From IMG/VR virus record IMGVR_UViG_3300025137_005088, positions 1-64,000 of that record: a stretch of DNA of 64,000 nt. One strand, given 5' to 3'. This document shows positions 45,201 through 54,674 of the stretch, piece by piece. Origin of the DNA: a virus. Below the pieces are notes generated by a model. It did not search any database and was not told where the DNA came from. It was given only the letters and a program-made list of their open reading frames with translations. The translations under genes and the position numbers were made by a program. Position 1 is the first letter of the stretch, and each line of letters begins with the position of its first letter.

Positions 45201-48200
45201 ATTATACACACCATCATATTTTTTATTGATATTATCAAAGTATCCATCTAATCCATCGTTAACTGTTACTTTAGTATCGTCTGGAATAAGCGTAATATCA
45301 GTTGTACTGTTTCCTATTGCCCATGTTACAAAGTTAGCCGCCGAACTTCTCCATTGCTGTGTAAATCCCAAGTTGTTTAGATAATGACCATATCCATTTA
45401 TAAAGTTATAAACTTCTTGAATTGATCTAAGTTCTGTATTGTAGTCCAACTGAGTTGTAACTTCGTCAAACGCTGTGTAACGCAGAACTTCCACAGTATT
45501 AGTTCCTTGAAACTGTACACTAATACCTTGAGTTGCTGTATTTGGGCTATTATATGTAAAATATGATAGACTGTTATCAAAACCGTTAAGAGTGTATCCG
45601 TTTGCTGTTTTACTAATTTTAATACCACCGAAGAAAAACTCCACATCTGGCTTGCTAGTATACATCACTGTTGAAATATTTTCCTCAGGAACAAATACTC
45701 GACCTTTATCTTGACTGCTTTCTAATATAAACTGATTATTTCTATTTACAAATCCGCCTGCTTTAATTATTGGTTGAAAACTTAAATTTTCTAATCTGTT
45801 TCTCAGTGTGTCTGCACTGGTTCCATACAAATTACTAAATTCAATAATTGCATTACTAAGTCCATTATAATAATGTGTAGCATTTTCAGCAAGTATAGGA
45901 TCTAGTTCTGCACTTCCTGTTGAGATACTCAGTAGTGGTCTATTAAAATATTGTGTTCCTTGATTAGTAACACTGGCACTAACAATACTTCCATTTTCTA
46001 CAAATACTGTTATCTCACCATTAATACCAAAGTTATCATTTACTGTTACAGTAGGTGCAACTGTATATCCGCTACCAGGATTAATAATTTTAATGCTTTC
46101 AATAATCTTTCCTATTATTGAACTTCCACTGATGTCAGTATTTTTCCAACTATCTAGTTTAAGTTTATCTGTATCAATTTCTTGTGGATGATCATAACCT
46201 ATTAAATTTTTAACTTGTCTTCTAGCTGTTCTAAAATAGTTGTTTAGTGCAATTAGTGGTCTTGTTCTCAAGAATGCAAGTGTTTGTGCTAGTTTACCTG
46301 CACTTGATCTGCGCCATACTGCTTCTACCGGACCCCAATCACCATAAACAAAATCCTGAGATGCATCTCCTGAAGTAGGAGCTGGTACCACTCCAGCTGT
46401 GTCAGGATCGTTCATTATACCACCGGTTGTTACAAGTGTATTATTATTCCAATCATAATTTTTATATGTGTAATTGATGTTATAAGTTTGACTATTAACA
46501 CCTAACGCAGGATCGCTTGTTTGTCCAAACTCAAGTGCTAATAATAGTGCTGAACGCTTTGTAGCGTCTGTCCAACTGTAGTTTGCGTCCCACCATGTTG
46601 GTTTAGTATTATGACTCAACATCTCCCAAGGATGGGTATGCGGTCTATCTGTATTGAAATAGTAAATGTATAGGCCTCTCCAGCCGCCAATGCCGGGTCC
46701 TACACTGCTATAGTTCCAAGTCCATTTGTCACTGCCATCGTAGTATGTGCTACTGTTTAACGCTGTAATATTGTTCTTAGATTTGTATTTGTTAAACTCG
46801 CTTCTAATAGAATTATTCACTTCATCCCATGTATATACTGCTGGTCTGTGTGCATTTGGAAGGTATGTACTAACATTAAGAGTATTAGGTAAATCTTCTC
46901 CTAAGTTATTATAAATTCTATTCTCAAGATCCCATATACCTGCATCAATAGGATTAAATCCTACTTGCTGTCTATTGTACATTTCTGTACCCAGTCTTAC
47001 ATGCACACTTCCATCATGTCCTAAAATAACATTGTCATTAAATAATTTATCACTATCTTTACTATAGTCACTTCTAAGCTCTGGTACATATGGTTTAATC
47101 AATCCCAGTTTAGCCGCACTAGGAGGAACAAAACTTACACTATTTCTCTTGTACCATCTTATGTGTGCATTGTTTAAACCTGAGCCTGGAAAACTATTAA
47201 TACCTGGTGCAGTAATAGTAACTCTGTTTTGATTAATACGATAATCTAAATCTTTAACAAGTGATTTCCATGAGTGATTGCCGTTACTATCTGGAATTTG
47301 AATCCAAACTTGTACATGATTAAATGTATCATCATAGTTGTTAATTTCTTCTGGTAATTTAAACGCTGGTGTTTGATCTAATATCCAACTTACATCTGCA
47401 CTTTTATAATCTCTATACATAGCCATTTCACTATGAGCAAATGGACTATCTGCATTCTTACCTAAGTGAAGTGCTTCTAGTGTTTTATCAACTAGAGTAT
47501 AAATTGGTAGTGTTTGATCTAAACTTTCGTGTAGTTGTACAATTTTAAGTTTAAATTTTTCTTTAAATTGCTCATAGTTTGAACTTGCAAATTGTAATGC
47601 ACTGTATGGATTAGTTGATACATCTACTAGTAACTGATTTAGCAATTCAGTACTGTAAGGTTGTTGTCTAATTGTACCGCCTGTATCACCTACTTTTACT
47701 ATATTTCTGTAGTTGTTTGTTCCATACCAATTACCAGTGAACAAAGGATTACTGGTCATCTGACTACTAAGGTGTTGAATTAAATCACCGTAACTTATTT
47801 TGTTAAAATCTAAGTTTTGTGCATTGTGTACTTGTGTAAGTGCCGGTTCAAATTCGCCTTCGCCTGTTGTTCTATAATCTTTCTTTGAAAAGAAACTAAA
47901 TTCGTATATATCATCTTTAGTCAATCCACTAGTAATACTAATAACATCTCCAGTGTGACTGAAGTTTGTAAATGGATCACCATTTTTTAGTACGGTAACA
48001 TTTGTCTCACTCGGATTATCGCTTAAAAATATTACACCAAAGTTTGCTGGGTCAGCTACAAGTCTATACTTTATGCTGTTTACTGTAGGAGTTCCAATTT
48101 GTATCTGAAACTGATTATCAGTTCCGGCTGTTCTAACAAGTCCTGTGCCAAGTGCCGAGCCATCCATATTCACAAACTCTATTTCAGCTTGTGGAAATAG

Positions 48201-50705
48201 TGTAGTTATTGCGTAGTTATTGCTGTAGTGAAAAAATAGTGTAGGTAACTTGCCGCCAACTCTTTGTACTCTGCCAGATAAAACAGATAAACTTGGTTGA
48301 CTGCTTACTCCTAACAATCCAAATTCTTTGAATATGTTGTAGCATCTATCACCGACAAAACTTGTATGTCCGACATCTACTTTAAGAGGTACACTAGCAT
48401 CACTTATTACTTTTCTAATTTTTTTGTGTATGGGTTGTCCATTTCTTAAGGGTGTCCAACCATTGTGATATCTACCTGTGGTTAAGTTAAAACCAAAGAA
48501 GTTCTCTGGCGACTCGAAAAAGTCATCATCGCCATTATTGACAGGAGTATCCAAGTATCTATAGTAGTAATAGCCTTTAATTTCTACTTGGTTACTCTTA
48601 GATAAGTCTGTACTTTGATTTACATATGTGAATCTTTTGCTTAGTAAATTTGTAACAAAATTAAGTCCTGGATTATTTCCATAGTCAACATACTCAGGAT
48701 TGAACCCTAGTGCATCATCATAATCATTTGTTTCACTGTGTACAAAATCAAATATAGTAGCACCAAAATAGTCACTGTTTGGATATTTTGTCGAATCATC
48801 AATTTTTACAAGATCAGTATCATATAGCTGTACTTTCATACCCTGACTTCTATGTTGCTTTTGTTGACCGTATACCCAACGTGTACTATTCCAATATATC
48901 TCAGCACCGCTAAACGGAAAACTTCTATCACTTATGCCAGCCGCAGTATCTTCTGGTGCATTGTGTACAAAATTAAATCCATTTAATATTACAACTTTAT
49001 CACCACTTACCAACTGTGTTGCACTGTTAGTTCCGTCGTCATTATATCTTACCTGTAGAGTAATGCTTGAACCCACACCAGAAACTTCAAATATTTTATT
49101 TTTGTATATATTATTTGTAGATTCTAAAAATAGTACAAAATCACCATTCTCTAATTCAACAGGAGTAACTTGTTTCCAAAATTCTTTGTTTTCGCCATGT
49201 ATTGGATTGCGTATTTCGCCATGTGCTTGCACACATTCCCAAAATGTAGTTACCAGATTAGGTGTTACACCACTAATAACCTTTACTAAAGCCCCAAAGA
49301 TATAACCTTTATTGGACCATTGTTCTGTAAAGTTACCAGGAAATAAATTGTATGACGATTGTCCAACTATGAGTGTTGCTGGATCTATTTTGTCTTCTAG
49401 TACATGATCTATATTTAAAATATGTTTTGTACCAGTATTGTATTTTTCTATTCCAGCTCGATATTCAATAATAGGTCTTACTGCTCTGTATTTGTCTAAT
49501 GCATAGAGATCATCTTTAACATCTGCATAGCCATCATATATTAAGCTATTAGCAATAGTTTGTTCATGTACCCAAAGATTAGAACGTGACCATGCATTTT
49601 TATCTAGACCAGTACGCTGTTCACATGTATAATCTCTAGTGGTCATTCTATGTTCTCTGAGATCAAAATTCTTAAAGTCAAATGCAAACTTATCGCTATC
49701 AAATCCAGCTGGTTCTTGACTACTATAAGTTGTTACGTTAGCCCATACTCTTTTTCCTTGTTGCCCTTCGTACTGACCTGGTTCAAATTGTTTCGTTAGT
49801 TGAATACCGGCAGTATCACCTACTCCGTCTACAATAAAAATTGCATCGTTTAAGTAATCACTTGACGTAGTATAAGAATAGAATGTGTGTATTTCTATTT
49901 CTTCATTAACTGCCGGAGCAGTCGTTAGTGTTACCATACCAGTGACTGAATTATATGTATATGCTGACGTCAACTGTCTTACATTGTTAACATATACTAT
50001 GTTTCTAATAGCACCAGTAACTGTAGCTGTAAACATATTGTTGCCAGGTACAGTTTGTGTAAATCTATCCACTGTGTGCGGAGAAAATCTAACACGCATG
50101 CCATTTTCGAATGTAAGTGCTCTACCATTTTTCTGTACAGGAGTTGTGTATGTAGTTTCTCCAATAATAGTATCAATATCAAATGCACTTGTATATTTTA
50201 GTTCACTAGGAGGAAGGACGTCTAGTACCCAATAGTATCTATGATGATTTATAAACATATCATAGTTAATTGGTAAATCAAGTGTAAATGCTTGTTCGTT
50301 TAGTATTTTACTATGATTATTTGTATTGACTTCATTATACTTTAAACTACGAATTAAATCATCATATGCCAAGGCTTGATCAATACTGTTATCATTATTT
50401 TTGTTAACCATACCTGGCGTAAATTGATAAGTGTCGTTACTTCTTCCATCAACCAGATAGCTATCATCTAAGCTAGGAGTAAACCTATCATCACCTATAG
50501 TTTTTCCAACAAAATGTTTGACAGGTTCTAAGCTACCACTTGACATTAATTGTTCAAGTGTACTATCAAAAAACTGATTGTTTACTGTTGTTTGTAAGAT
50601 ATCAGGTAATAGTTCACTTACCCGCCTGCTTCCAGTTTTTTGTAAACTTTCACCTGGTCGATTTATTTTAGGAACTATAGTTGGGTTAGTTTTACGTTCA
50701 CTCAT
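39291..50705 (-). CDS. Giant virion structural protein, VrlC-like
   Basis: The protein is 3804 residues in one uninterrupted frame. It follows gp6 at a TAATG junction. Large proteins annotated VrlC occupy this place in marine T4-like phages, and the size and Asn/Ser/Thr/Tyr-rich composition agree. An early region has NHHRYYWVLDVLP. About residues 1530-1585 carry a GSGY-type repeat like one in gp6, and residues 2485-2660 hold three hook-IN-like repeats (separate entry). The C-terminus ends ISPEHAFIRNAGKGTI. It is probably part of the baseplate or the fibre network; the actual function is unproven. Confidence 0.85.
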   Translation of the reverse strand: MSERKTNPTIVPKINRPGESLQKTGSRRVSELLPDILQTTVNNQFFDSTLEQLMSSGSLEPVKHFVGKTIGDDRFTPSLDDSYLVDGRSNDTYQFTPGMVNKNNDNSIDQALAYDDLIRSLKYNEVNTNNHSKILNEQAFTLDLPINYDMFINHHRYYWVLDVLPPSELKYTSAFDIDTIIGETTYTTPVQKNGRALTFENGMRVRFSPHTVDRFTQTVPGNNMFTATVTGAIRNIVYVNNVRQLTSAYTYNSVTGMVTLTTAPAVNEEIEIHTFYSYTTSSDYLNDAIFIVDGVGDTAGIQLTKQFEPGQYEGQQGKRVWANVTTYSSQEPAGFDSDKFAFDFKNFDLREHRMTTRDYTCEQRTGLDKNAWSRSNLWVHEQTIANSLIYDGYADVKDDLYALDKYRAVRPIIEYRAGIEKYNTGTKHILNIDHVLEDKIDPATLIVGQSSYNLFPGNFTEQWSNKGYIFGALVKVISGVTPNLVTTFWECVQAHGEIRNPIHGENKEFWKQVTPVELENGDFVLFLESTNNIYKNKIFEVSGVGSSITLQVRYNDDGTNSATQLVSGDKVVILNGFNFVHNAPEDTAAGISDRSFPFSGAEIYWNSTRWVYGQQKQHRSQGMKVQLYDTDLVKIDDSTKYPNSDYFGATIFDFVHSETNDYDDALGFNPEYVDYGNNPGLNFVTNLLSKRFTYVNQSTDLSKSNQVEIKGYYYYRYLDTPVNNGDDDFFESPENFFGFNLTTGRYHNGWTPLRNGQPIHKKIRKVISDASVPLKVDVGHTSFVGDRCYNIFKEFGLLGVSSQPSLSVLSGRVQRVGGKLPTLFFHYSNNYAITTLFPQAEIEFVNMDGSALGTGLVRTAGTDNQFQIQIGTPTVNSIKYRLVADPANFGVIFLSDNPSETNVTVLKNGDPFTNFSHTGDVISITSGLTKDDIYEFSFFSKKDYRTTGEGEFEPALTQVHNAQNLDFNKISYGDLIQHLSSQMTSNPLFTGNWYGTNNYRNIVKVGDTGGTIRQQPYSTELLNQLLVDVSTNPYSALQFASSNYEQFKEKFKLKIVQLHESLDQTLPIYTLVDKTLEALHLGKNADSPFAHSEMAMYRDYKSADVSWILDQTPAFKLPEEINNYDDTFNHVQVWIQIPDSNGNHSWKSLVKDLDYRINQNRVTITAPGINSFPGSGLNNAHIRWYKRNSVSFVPPSAAKLGLIKPYVPELRSDYSKDSDKLFNDNVILGHDGSVHVRLGTEMYNRQQVGFNPIDAGIWDLENRIYNNLGEDLPNTLNVSTYLPNAHRPAVYTWDEVNNSIRSEFNKYKSKNNITALNSSTYYDGSDKWTWNYSSVGPGIGGWRGLYIYYFNTDRPHTHPWEMLSHNTKPTWWDANYSWTDATKRSALLLALEFGQTSDPALGVNSQTYNINYTYKNYDWNNNTLVTTGGIMNDPDTAGVVPAPTSGDASQDFVYGDWGPVEAVWRRSSAGKLAQTLAFLRTRPLIALNNYFRTARRQVKNLIGYDHPQEIDTDKLKLDSWKNTDISGSSIIGKIIESIKIINPGSGYTVAPTVTVNDNFGINGEITVFVENGSIVSASVTNQGTQYFNRPLLSISTGSAELDPILAENATHYYNGLSNAIIEFSNLYGTSADTLRNRLENLSFQPIIKAGGFVNRNNQFILESSQDKGRVFVPEENISTVMYTSKPDVEFFFGGIKISKTANGYTLNGFDNSLSYFTYNSPNTATQGISVQFQGTNTVEVLRYTAFDEVTTQLDYNTELRSIQEVYNFINGYGHYLNNLGFTQQWRSSAANFVTWAIGNSTTDITLIPDDTKVTVNDGLDGYFDNINKKYDGVYNIINETGKQISSSDLIIDRKSMELDSETVFQIKDPDSVRLYGIRLYKVQLEHVFIFDNITNFDDTIYDSSIAQRHNRIVWSGSRTKDWNGKLYSPGYIVNDNTVIPNFDTTAREVDQYLGRTNTLSNKQLSDIARFNAGYNKPKWSENLGFDDDSLYEFVKGSYKYKGTDHALTAFMRNQELFDGEASAELLEQWAVRIADFGDTSKRSTLEFQITPDLLKTSPQPVRISAGQKFDVLSDIVIDIDQTSPLKVHDSTESNFLTRPVNTFKDSSDELFAQDYTTAGLPLLSEADYRVINKEDFEKFPEEVKTSYDHSGNWQDIGIWDSNISYKFNEKVLHQGRTWSMIDEDGASGLATASNPIQLTGTVQLPVIPSTGQTLVIDGNTITLSKSATSTTTNVIQVAGIVDIASTDIVPHGSTVILGSSSTINTIITFSNIVSTVTFADINKVGTTINPTIQGSATATLIIDGTTINFNDSQNASTNITAQQAYENSFNTSWIQNQSSISSTATTRISRIEGLRAAYIASNSVAAWTTWITTYYTNNAGLNISHLLTLIQGGGSTQQPAEFLLDQDLITINNIKGTSYTGTQVVAGTQVVAPSDITDSQAALNSGTYTDDIATYLKNSANASTTFAPSTVVATITTPAFKLYTLTDIVQEINDAGISNITASADASSRLKITKTTNTPAVTFTLTISVGTENANVGFSSATESIGASSNTQNLQLPLSLQQTIDQINEAGLIGITASAGTSNTNVLQINSTLSNLFIGTGTANSSIGLPSGLVPASTTTATSNVGLSITDIVEKVNNANIAGVSATNASNKLKLSSTNGTMVIGAGTANITIGITAQTLSATVSATSAVFEALVDSNGNPVFTKDTSDPNIFAIWVADNSEFGSYNLGYQVYQTMDFGMYTFDICAGPDAGDDAEIKINRQTGDVQAHNLSVGDYVLIRGSNSVPNIDGIHKVTKVSNQTNKFFIDEFIEQNGNTGNIYPLREMRFSTYTALEADRQVKVNNVYKYNFAGVRQTLSANPIYAYVDDDGTGQSAVYSWTGTWSDANGHIGEWKQVRTGIAQARNDLVENIKLYDAEKQSTITTLEVYDPVKGIIFGFVDKEIDYKITNDIANYNFNNIDGSIVNDEQWGREYLGARWWNTSTAVYLDYEQSTIDYQQNNWGKLFDGSSIDIYEWTASPVPPEQWSELVTQKAIVDNKEASGEAYSVIINGQTIYNWTEENYYNEASKQTETVYYFWIKNKINSIRKSNYNVFQLAQIMLNPNAFDLSWAAQAGSDTLLLANIRNFVNNDTVAQLNQKNTALALPMQDWVMLAEKDPNITIPEYLHIKIRDSLAGFNRHSVNKTYTTWNNTTVYADDQVVKEGANFYTSLQANNQNSQPSLDTDMSHWSKVYDYNFIESTQADDISVWRGQPLPDLKLHKYNRYGFQTRPRQSLYRDVKEARQNFVHSVNSLLSTVNVVDEINNWENAFSSTFIEGAVTYKIKDYVNLVDWHLVEKDSEDNETFRFNPNTVADIVYNTRTDYVSAGDPVDGSYILVKSTSPGADIDRSEMYYYINGADKLVFKEKATVQLSEEVWNQSKFGNGFDAIGLDVTPFDACSDNVISKLMDLLRSEIFIGTHHVKYNQLWFKLLFTAILQNTADDFAFKTTFAHLGIKRPLLTNKDKYQSYDINVVEEYVNSIKPFHTKLLSSMESNTHGESTNIEIEDIERNSVVTLKYEDHSTRTWEGDTVLLGGDFTSTPTGDIDTSEFITANASFTDDYNGNVFQQTVLEGWGKELVPTDYTENISILVQTNASGSTVTSDSRAFRINMYEPQGIHSSNAIIDLKKAELFANITVSSNEITVHDITAFDDALTVGVGDNNNLVPGVAWIGTERIEYLAIEPVGGAGTVCKLIGVTRGTLGTSPKAHSIGDEIWNTGPSTRIPTLEKFSHYGDGLRLAYNDSGTSLSTAGISPEHAFIRNAGKGTI
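42720..43255 (-). repeat. Three tandem hook-IN-like repeats in the giant protein
   Basis: Three related segments of about 70 residues each contain IVQEINDAGISNITASADAS, TIDQINEAGLIGITASAG and IVEKVNNANIAGVSATNAS, followed by short strands and a Gly-Thr-Ala-Asn turn. This resembles the flagellin hook IN motif found in flagellar cap and hook proteins and in some phage fibres. The copies are diverged, so they are old rather than recent duplications. Confidence 0.75.
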
Positions 50706-53700
50706 TAGTAGCCTCCGCCGCTAGAACTTGATCCACTGCTTGAACTTGCAGAATTATTACCAGTAGTATTTTCACCAACTGTTGTTAGGTTTGCTATACT
50801 AGTGCCAGTTACTGAAATATTATTTGATTTTACAACTGGAAGAAATAATTCATCACTGCTACTGCTTATTTCAAATAGTGCAATACTATTTTTTGGATTA
50901 GCAACACTTTCGATTGTAATCTGACTTATTTCACCAATCATGTTGTTGTGTATAAACGCCGCCATTTCAGTAAAGTAAAAATCTTCACCAAAGTCCCAAT
51001 TATCAATATTAAAGTATGTATCAATTAAATTTATAACTCGTTGTTTAATCTCTGTGTCACTTAGTGAGGTATTTGAAGTTTTGGTTACATTAAATTTAGC
51101 TTGCAATTCTCCACTTGCTAAATCTCCAAACAATATTTTATACTTAACAGGTCTGTATATCACTTGATCACTAATACTCTTCTTGCTGTTTAAACTATCA
51201 AACGTATCAGTAAGTTCACTTATAGTTGGTGCATTGGGCTTAGTTTCTGGTCTAGTATCATACAATGCCCAATTCCTAAATGTAGTATTATAACTGTCTA
51301 GTAACACATAGGTATCTATAATATTAGTTGTGCTTGGATCAATCAAATAGTTGATATCAGCTATTCTATTGTACTGTGTATGTAAACTACCTATACCATT
51401 TACAACTGTGGTTCCGTCTGTATCATCCTGTACCGTATAATCAAAACCATTTACAGTTTTAGTGCCTAACTTAATTGTTTGTGATCCTACGATTCTTTCA
51501 AATGCTTCTGGATCATTTGGATATCCGTCGTTATCTGGATCAGCAAGCGTAACCCTCACATTGTGCGGATCTGAATATCCATCTGCATATATAAAATATC
51601 CATATGCATTAAACTGAAAGTCTTTTCCAATTGGATTAGGGTCTGTTTCACTTGTAGGATTGATACTTAGAATTTTTACATTGTCTCTGAGAGGTTTAAG
51701 TGTTTCACTACTAAATGTTTCTGCAAAATTTAAATTAGTAAATTTAAGTTTCTTAGGACTTCCTACAATAAATTGTGTTTTTCTTGTAAGCATTTCCCAT
51801 TCATTTACACCATAGTTTAATCTAATTATCCAACTATTATCAATGCCTGTACTCGAACCGTCGCCTGCGTATTGTAAACTAAAGCTAGATACATCGTTTA
51901 GTGTTTCGCTGTTAACTGACAAGTTAGCACTTTCAATTACAATCCACTTTTGACTTGCCGCATTATAGCGTAGTCCAAAACTATTATTACTGTTAATTTT
52001 AGCAATAACGTTTGATCGTGTAGTTTTATCTAAGTCTGTGCTAAGTTTTGGAACTAATCTTCGTATTCTACTAGAGCTTCCTACGACACCACTTAAAACT
52101 ACACTACCTTTTCCTGTATTGTCAATACCTATTGGATTACCAGCACTATTATCGTCTCCTAATCCATCTTTATAAAGTCTATCTACTTTAATCCATTGTG
52201 TTTTTGCATTAAGTATAATACCTTTTACAGTCGCGCCGGTGCCGCTTCCGCCTGTAATACTAATATTAGTACTTTGGTCATATCCACTACCACTATTTGT
52301 AATAGCTACTGTAGTTACTGCACCATTTGCTATTGTACAAGTTGCTGTAGCACCTGTACCTTTACCTGTGATTACCACAGTTGGTGTGCTAGTATATCCA
52401 GTGCCGCCAGTTGTTACGCTAGCACTACTAATATATCCCATTTTATATGGTGAATCAATAAATTCTACTAATCCATTGATATCTGCTTTTTTAAGTACGC
52501 TGGTAGTTGTTTGACCCATTCTTTGAATAATACTATTATAGGTTATATAACCACTACAAGTTCCGCTTCCTTTTGTAATTTGATTCCATCTGTACACATT
52601 TGATTCACTGCCATCTGCGTTAAAAAATATTATACCATCAGTAGTATCATTGAAATCTTTATTAGCATCATGTGTAGCTGAACTGTACCCTTGTCTATTA
52701 TAGTAAAAATTAAATATTTCTGGATCAGCTAGAATTGGTTTAACATACTTGTCATATATTTGTGTGCCGTTTAAACTTGTAGGCAAACTTACAACACTTC
52801 TAGATGTTGCTCCATTTTCATAAAGATACACATCATCGGCATACTGTGTTGCATCACTGTATGTTGCTGTAGGATCATATATGTCACGGAATCTGCTGTG
52901 ACCACTGTGTACTCTGTTCACACTTTTAATTTTACGAATATTTTCACTAGCTGTTAGAGGTGCAATAGCATAGTCATCTGCTGTTACCATTCTATCCTGT
53001 GTTGTGAAGAATCGAGGAGCATTCGCTTTGATACTAGCAAGACTTTCTCTTTCACTTGAATTGCTTACTACACTTTTTAAACTACATCTAAATTTTGCCT
53101 GATGTGTGTTTCCGCTTCGGCTAATATATGTAACATTAAAGCCAATACTGTTAAAACCATCTGGTGTTAAGCTATACGTTCTGTTTAATCCTGTTCTGTA
53201 CCAAACTCTAATAGTACCACGTGGAATATTACCAAATCTTCCGTCAGCAAAAAGTATACTAATCTGGTCATTTTCTCTACTACTGATACTGTAAATATCT
53301 CTAATTTTATTTTGTTTTGCATTGAACAGTGTATTAGCACCAAATAGTCTATCTACTCTAGTCCATGTTTTTAATACTTGACCTACTTCGTCTACAGTTT
53401 GAACCCACACTTCACCGTTAGCAACATTATCACTATTAATGTCAACTGCTAAATTTGGTAATCCGTTGTCGATTTGAAAATCTTTAAAGTTTAGTGTCCC
53501 TTGTTTAAATCCTACAAAGAATCCAGTGTTTGGTGAGCCAAATCCACTATTGTCATTTCTATAAAGTAAATCAACTGCTGTATAAGGATCAGGGTCTTTT
53601 TCAATCACTGCATTTATAGTACTGTTAATATTTGGATTGTACAAACTAAATGTTGCATTAGCATTATTAATTTTGTTCGAAAACTCTCTACTAATTTTGT

Positions 53701-54280
53701 TGTTTGTACTATTTGTTCTATAAATTTCGTTTGAGATACCTTCAATTATTGTTTTGCTAAAAGGCGATCCAAACTGACTACTACTTTGAAAAATGCTATT
53801 CATAATAGCTAAGAAGTTTTGATAGCTTGCAGGGTTTGTTACGTCTTCAAACTGTGTAACAACATTTGCAAGACTTTCACCTGTGGCATCAAATACTTGT
53901 TCGTCGGTTTGTACACTATCAATCTTTAAAAAGCCATTTGATACAACGTTTCTAGTAGGAGTGTAACCTAAGAATTCAGCAATACGCAAGGCGCTTTCTC
54001 TGCGTTCTGCTGTACTTAGATAGTTTTCTCTTTGTCCTAGGTCTGCTCTAAATGCTAAGTTATGTCCTAAGAATGCAATCAATTCAATAAGTGCTATAAA
54101 TTCACTTGAATTAATGTAATCATTAAAATTTTCTGGATAGTTTGTGCTGATGTAATCAACCATTGCTGATCTGATTGTTTCAAAATCATATGCTTTTAGA
54201 TTTGCTTGAGCAAAACTTTCGTATGCTACCGTAAAATCCTCTGCGGCAAATAAACTACTCTGACGTGCGCCTTGTGCCAT
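50705..54280 (-). CDS. 6: Baseplate wedge subunit gp6
   Basis: The protein is 1191 residues. The N-terminal region (YESFAQANLKAYDFETIR, SSEFIALIELIAFLGHNLAF, REsaLRIAEFLGYTP-type segment) is typical of T4 gp6, which joins wedges into the baseplate ring. T4 gp6 is about 660 residues, so this form is much enlarged. An insertion near 617-688 has a repeated GTGYTSTPTVVITG-type motif. It ends with a Ser/Gly-rich tail. TAATG junctions connect it to gp25 upstream and the giant protein downstream. Confidence 0.9.
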   Translation of the reverse strand: MAQGARQSSLFAAEDFTVAYESFAQANLKAYDFETIRSAMVDYISTNYPENFNDYINSSEFIALIELIAFLGHNLAFRADLGQRENYLSTAERRESALRIAEFLGYTPTRNVVSNGFLKIDSVQTDEQVFDATGESLANVVTQFEDVTNPASYQNFLAIMNSIFQSSSQFGSPFSKTIIEGISNEIYRTNSTNNKISREFSNKINNANATFSLYNPNINSTINAVIEKDPDPYTAVDLLYRNDNSGFGSPNTGFFVGFKQGTLNFKDFQIDNGLPNLAVDINSDNVANGEVWVQTVDEVGQVLKTWTRVDRLFGANTLFNAKQNKIRDIYSISSRENDQISILFADGRFGNIPRGTIRVWYRTGLNRTYSLTPDGFNSIGFNVTYISRSGNTHQAKFRCSLKSVVSNSSERESLASIKANAPRFFTTQDRMVTADDYAIAPLTASENIRKIKSVNRVHSGHSRFRDIYDPTATYSDATQYADDVYLYENGATSRSVVSLPTSLNGTQIYDKYVKPILADPEIFNFYYNRQGYSSATHDANKDFNDTTDGIIFFNADGSESNVYRWNQITKGSGTCSGYITYNSIIQRMGQTTTSVLKKADINGLVEFIDSPYKMGYISSASVTTGGTGYTSTPTVVITGKGTGATATCTIANGAVTTVAITNSGSGYDQSTNISITGGSGTGATVKGIILNAKTQWIKVDRLYKDGLGDDNSAGNPIGIDNTGKGSVVLSGVVGSSSRIRRLVPKLSTDLDKTTRSNVIAKINSNNSFGLRYNAASQKWIVIESANLSVNSETLNDVSSFSLQYAGDGSSTGIDNSWIIRLNYGVNEWEMLTRKTQFIVGSPKKLKFTNLNFAETFSSETLKPLRDNVKILSINPTSETDPNPIGKDFQFNAYGYFIYADGYSDPHNVRVTLADPDNDGYPNDPEAFERIVGSQTIKLGTKTVNGFDYTVQDDTDGTTVVNGIGSLHTQYNRIADINYLIDPSTTNIIDTYVLLDSYNTTFRNWALYDTRPETKPNAPTISELTDTFDSLNSKKSISDQVIYRPVKYKILFGDLASGELQAKFNVTKTSNTSLSDTEIKQRVINLIDTYFNIDNWDFGEDFYFTEMAAFIHNNMIGEISQITIESVANPKNSIALFEISSSSDELFLPVVKSNNISVTGTSIANLTTVGENTTGNNSASSSSGSSSSGGGY

Positions 54281-54642
54281 TATTCTTCACCTGTAAAGTT
54301 AAGAAACAGTTCTTCTGCTGTTCCTGTGTCTATGTATTCTAATCTAACCTTTATCTCTAAACTATGTTCAGTAGGTTTGCTTAATAGCGTTTCCAACACA
54401 TTCCAACGTGGATCATTGTTAACTATTTTGTCAACATCATCTCTTGCTTCTTGCTCTGTCGCTTCATCTAAAGGCTCAAATACTAATTCAGGTAGTATAC
54501 TACCAAAAGTAGGATTACCTACTCTTTCTCCACGACGAGTATGAAAATGATTAAGCAAATCACGCTTTGCAAGATCAGCATCTGTAAGTGTTTTTGCACC
54601 GCTAATACTGTCTATTGTGCTATATCCGATATAGGTTACCAT
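54280..54642 (-). CDS. 25: Baseplate wedge subunit gp25
   Basis: The protein is 120 residues, the usual length. The conserved FHTRRGERVGNPTFGS segment lies at about 33-48, and LPELVFEPLDE and a closing LEIKVRLEYIDTGT support gp25. gp25 forms the wedge core at the tail sheath junction with gp6 and gp53. The ATG has no clear Shine-Dalgarno: the sequence before it is AT-rich and includes a late-promoter-like box. It may be read by coupling or from a very short leader. Confidence 0.92.
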   Translation of the reverse strand: MVTYIGYSTIDSISGAKTLTDADLAKRDLLNHFHTRRGERVGNPTFGSILPELVFEPLDEATEQEARDDVDKIVNNDPRWNVLETLLSKPTEHSLEIKVRLEYIDTGTAEELFLNFTGEE

Positions 54643-54647
54643 ACTAT

Positions 54648-54655
54648 TATTTATG
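54648..54655 (-). promoter_or_regulatory. Late-promoter-like box CATAAATA before gp25
   Basis: CATAAATA matches the T4 late box at seven of eight positions. It lies in a 32-base gap, but only five bases separate it from the gp25 ATG, so a transcript starting there would be leaderless or nearly so. This weakens the call. Confidence 0.35.
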
Positions 54656-54674
54656 GTAAAATTAAGTACCCGGT

